NCBI GenBank assembly: GCA_002189035.1
Contig: NEEC01000393.1
Coordinates: forward strand, 1 to 20,492
Source of the DNA: Utricularia gibba
Lineage: Eukaryota; Streptophyta; Magnoliopsida; Lamiales; Lentibulariaceae
DNA: 20,492 nucleotides
Reading direction: 5' to 3'
A program made the position numbers and the translations under genes. Numbering within the stretch: the first letter of the stretch is position 1; the number at the start of each line of letters is the position of its first letter. The notes below the pieces were generated by a model. It was not told the DNA's origin, searched no databases, and saw only the letters and a list, made by a program, of their open reading frames with translations. This document shows, piece after piece, positions 20,014-20,492 of the stretch.

Positions 20014-20492
20014 CCGCCAAAAAACGACAACTTTTCCTTGAAAAAGCATGTAGGCAGCCGCCGAAAACCCAACGTTAATAAATGCATCACTTTTTTGGCC
20101 GGGCTACAAATGACTATGGGCCAGAGCGCGACTCGACCATTTGCTCGATACTAGTGCCAGCCTAGAGCACCTCGTCAAATATAAATCAGGTTGTTGAGAA
20201 AACCATTTGGGGCGCTCATGACATCATAACTTCATTAAATGCATCACGATTTTCATCGAGTAGGACCCGATTGGGCTAAGGAGCCAGACCAAACCTTGGG
20301 CCCTTACAAAGCTGCCAACGACAGCACCCCCTTAAAACGGCAAGCTGTTGCTTGAAAAACCATGTGGGCAGCCGCCGACAACCCAACGTTAATAAATGCA
20401 TCACTTCTTTGACGGGCTACAGCTGACTTTGTCCCCAAGCCCGACCGAATTCCGGCCCGATCTGGTGACCCACAAAAGCGCCTTCTCAAGTT
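20014..20492 (+). repeat. Satellite unit 33 (partial, cut by window end)
   Basis: The first 479 bp of a unit: blocks a and b complete and most of c, ending at CTCAAGTT. It has CACCCCCTTAAAAC, CTTCTTTGACGG (one T short), CCCGACCGAATTCC and GATCTGGTG. The array evidently continues beyond the window. Confidence 0.95.

Larger units (their letters stand above)
1..20492 (+). repeat. Satellite DNA array, 33 tandem copies of a ~625-bp unit
   Basis: The whole window is head-to-tail copies of one unit. The anchor TCGATACTAG (TCGATACTAGCC in unit 16) recurs at 131, 752, 1377, 2005 and so on to 20145: 33 occurrences spaced 621-629 bp, mean 625.4 bp. Units are numbered here from CCGCCAAAAAAC, just after CAGCAC. 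No inverted copy, foreign insertion or unique spacer is present. Both edges lie outside the window. Reference states used in the unit entries: six T before GGCCGGG; CATTTGGGGCGC; CATCATAAC; GGACCCGATTGGGCTAAGG; CACCCACC or CACCCGCC; GTCCCC(C)AAGCCCGACCCG; GATCTCGGTG; AAGTGTATAGC; GGTGGTCATGAG; ATCCTCACTT. Arrays of this kind are known from eukaryotic heterochromatin; the exact chromosomal location is not visible. I do not recognise the family. Confidence 0.99.

Noticed and set aside
1-20492. CRISPR array
   Set aside because: There are no short direct repeats with unique spacers. The whole 625-bp unit is conserved, with no variable spacers between repeats, and no cas genes are present.
1-20492. 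Transposable element insertion or LTR within the array
   Set aside because: Unit length stays at 620-629 bp throughout and every junction reads directly from CAGCAC into the next unit, leaving no room for inserted sequence.
1-20492. Artificial repeat expansion by mis-assembly
   Set aside because: Adjacent units differ at several sites and no two complete neighbouring units are identical, so the array is not a single copy pasted repeatedly. Copy number could still be wrong, but the tandem structure itself is well supported.

Overview
The window is one uninterrupted tandem satellite DNA array. No protein-coding gene, RNA gene, transposon, CRISPR array or unique-sequence stretch is visible. All 20,492 bases are made of 33 head-to-tail copies (32 complete, the last cut by the window end) of a unit 620-629 bp long, mean about 625 bp. 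All copies have the same orientation. Neither array edge is in the window, so the full array is longer than this.

The unit has an internal hierarchy. It is a dimer of two related halves of about 314 bp, called A and B here. Each half is itself two diverged blocks of about 157 bp, giving the order a-b-c-d. Every block starts with TTGA(A/G)AAA and carries TAAATGCATCAC (TAAAGGTATCAC in block d) 41-42 bp later. Blocks a and c are closest to each other, and so are b and d. This implies 157 bp to 314 bp to 628 bp growth by two rounds of duplication, followed by homogenisation of the 628-bp unit.

Copies are nearly identical. Differences are mostly 1-6 bp indels at a few recurring places: the block b entry, the b/c junction, the distal part of c, and the start of d. 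A few shared substitutions also recur. Several markers are shared by neighbouring units or by blocks many units apart, as expected from unequal crossing-over or gene conversion. Many private 1-2 bp indels, often in short homopolymers, could instead be residual long-read sequencing errors.

The organism is not identifiable from this sequence. A long homogeneous array with a nucleosome-scale subunit and a higher-order unit is typical of eukaryotic centromeric, pericentromeric or subtelomeric heterochromatin. A plant is my best guess, held weakly. GC is 49% in the one unit counted by hand (unit 2), which also holds 33 CpGs, so CpG is not strongly depleted. The many short open frames on both strands are by-products of the repeat and are not annotated as genes.
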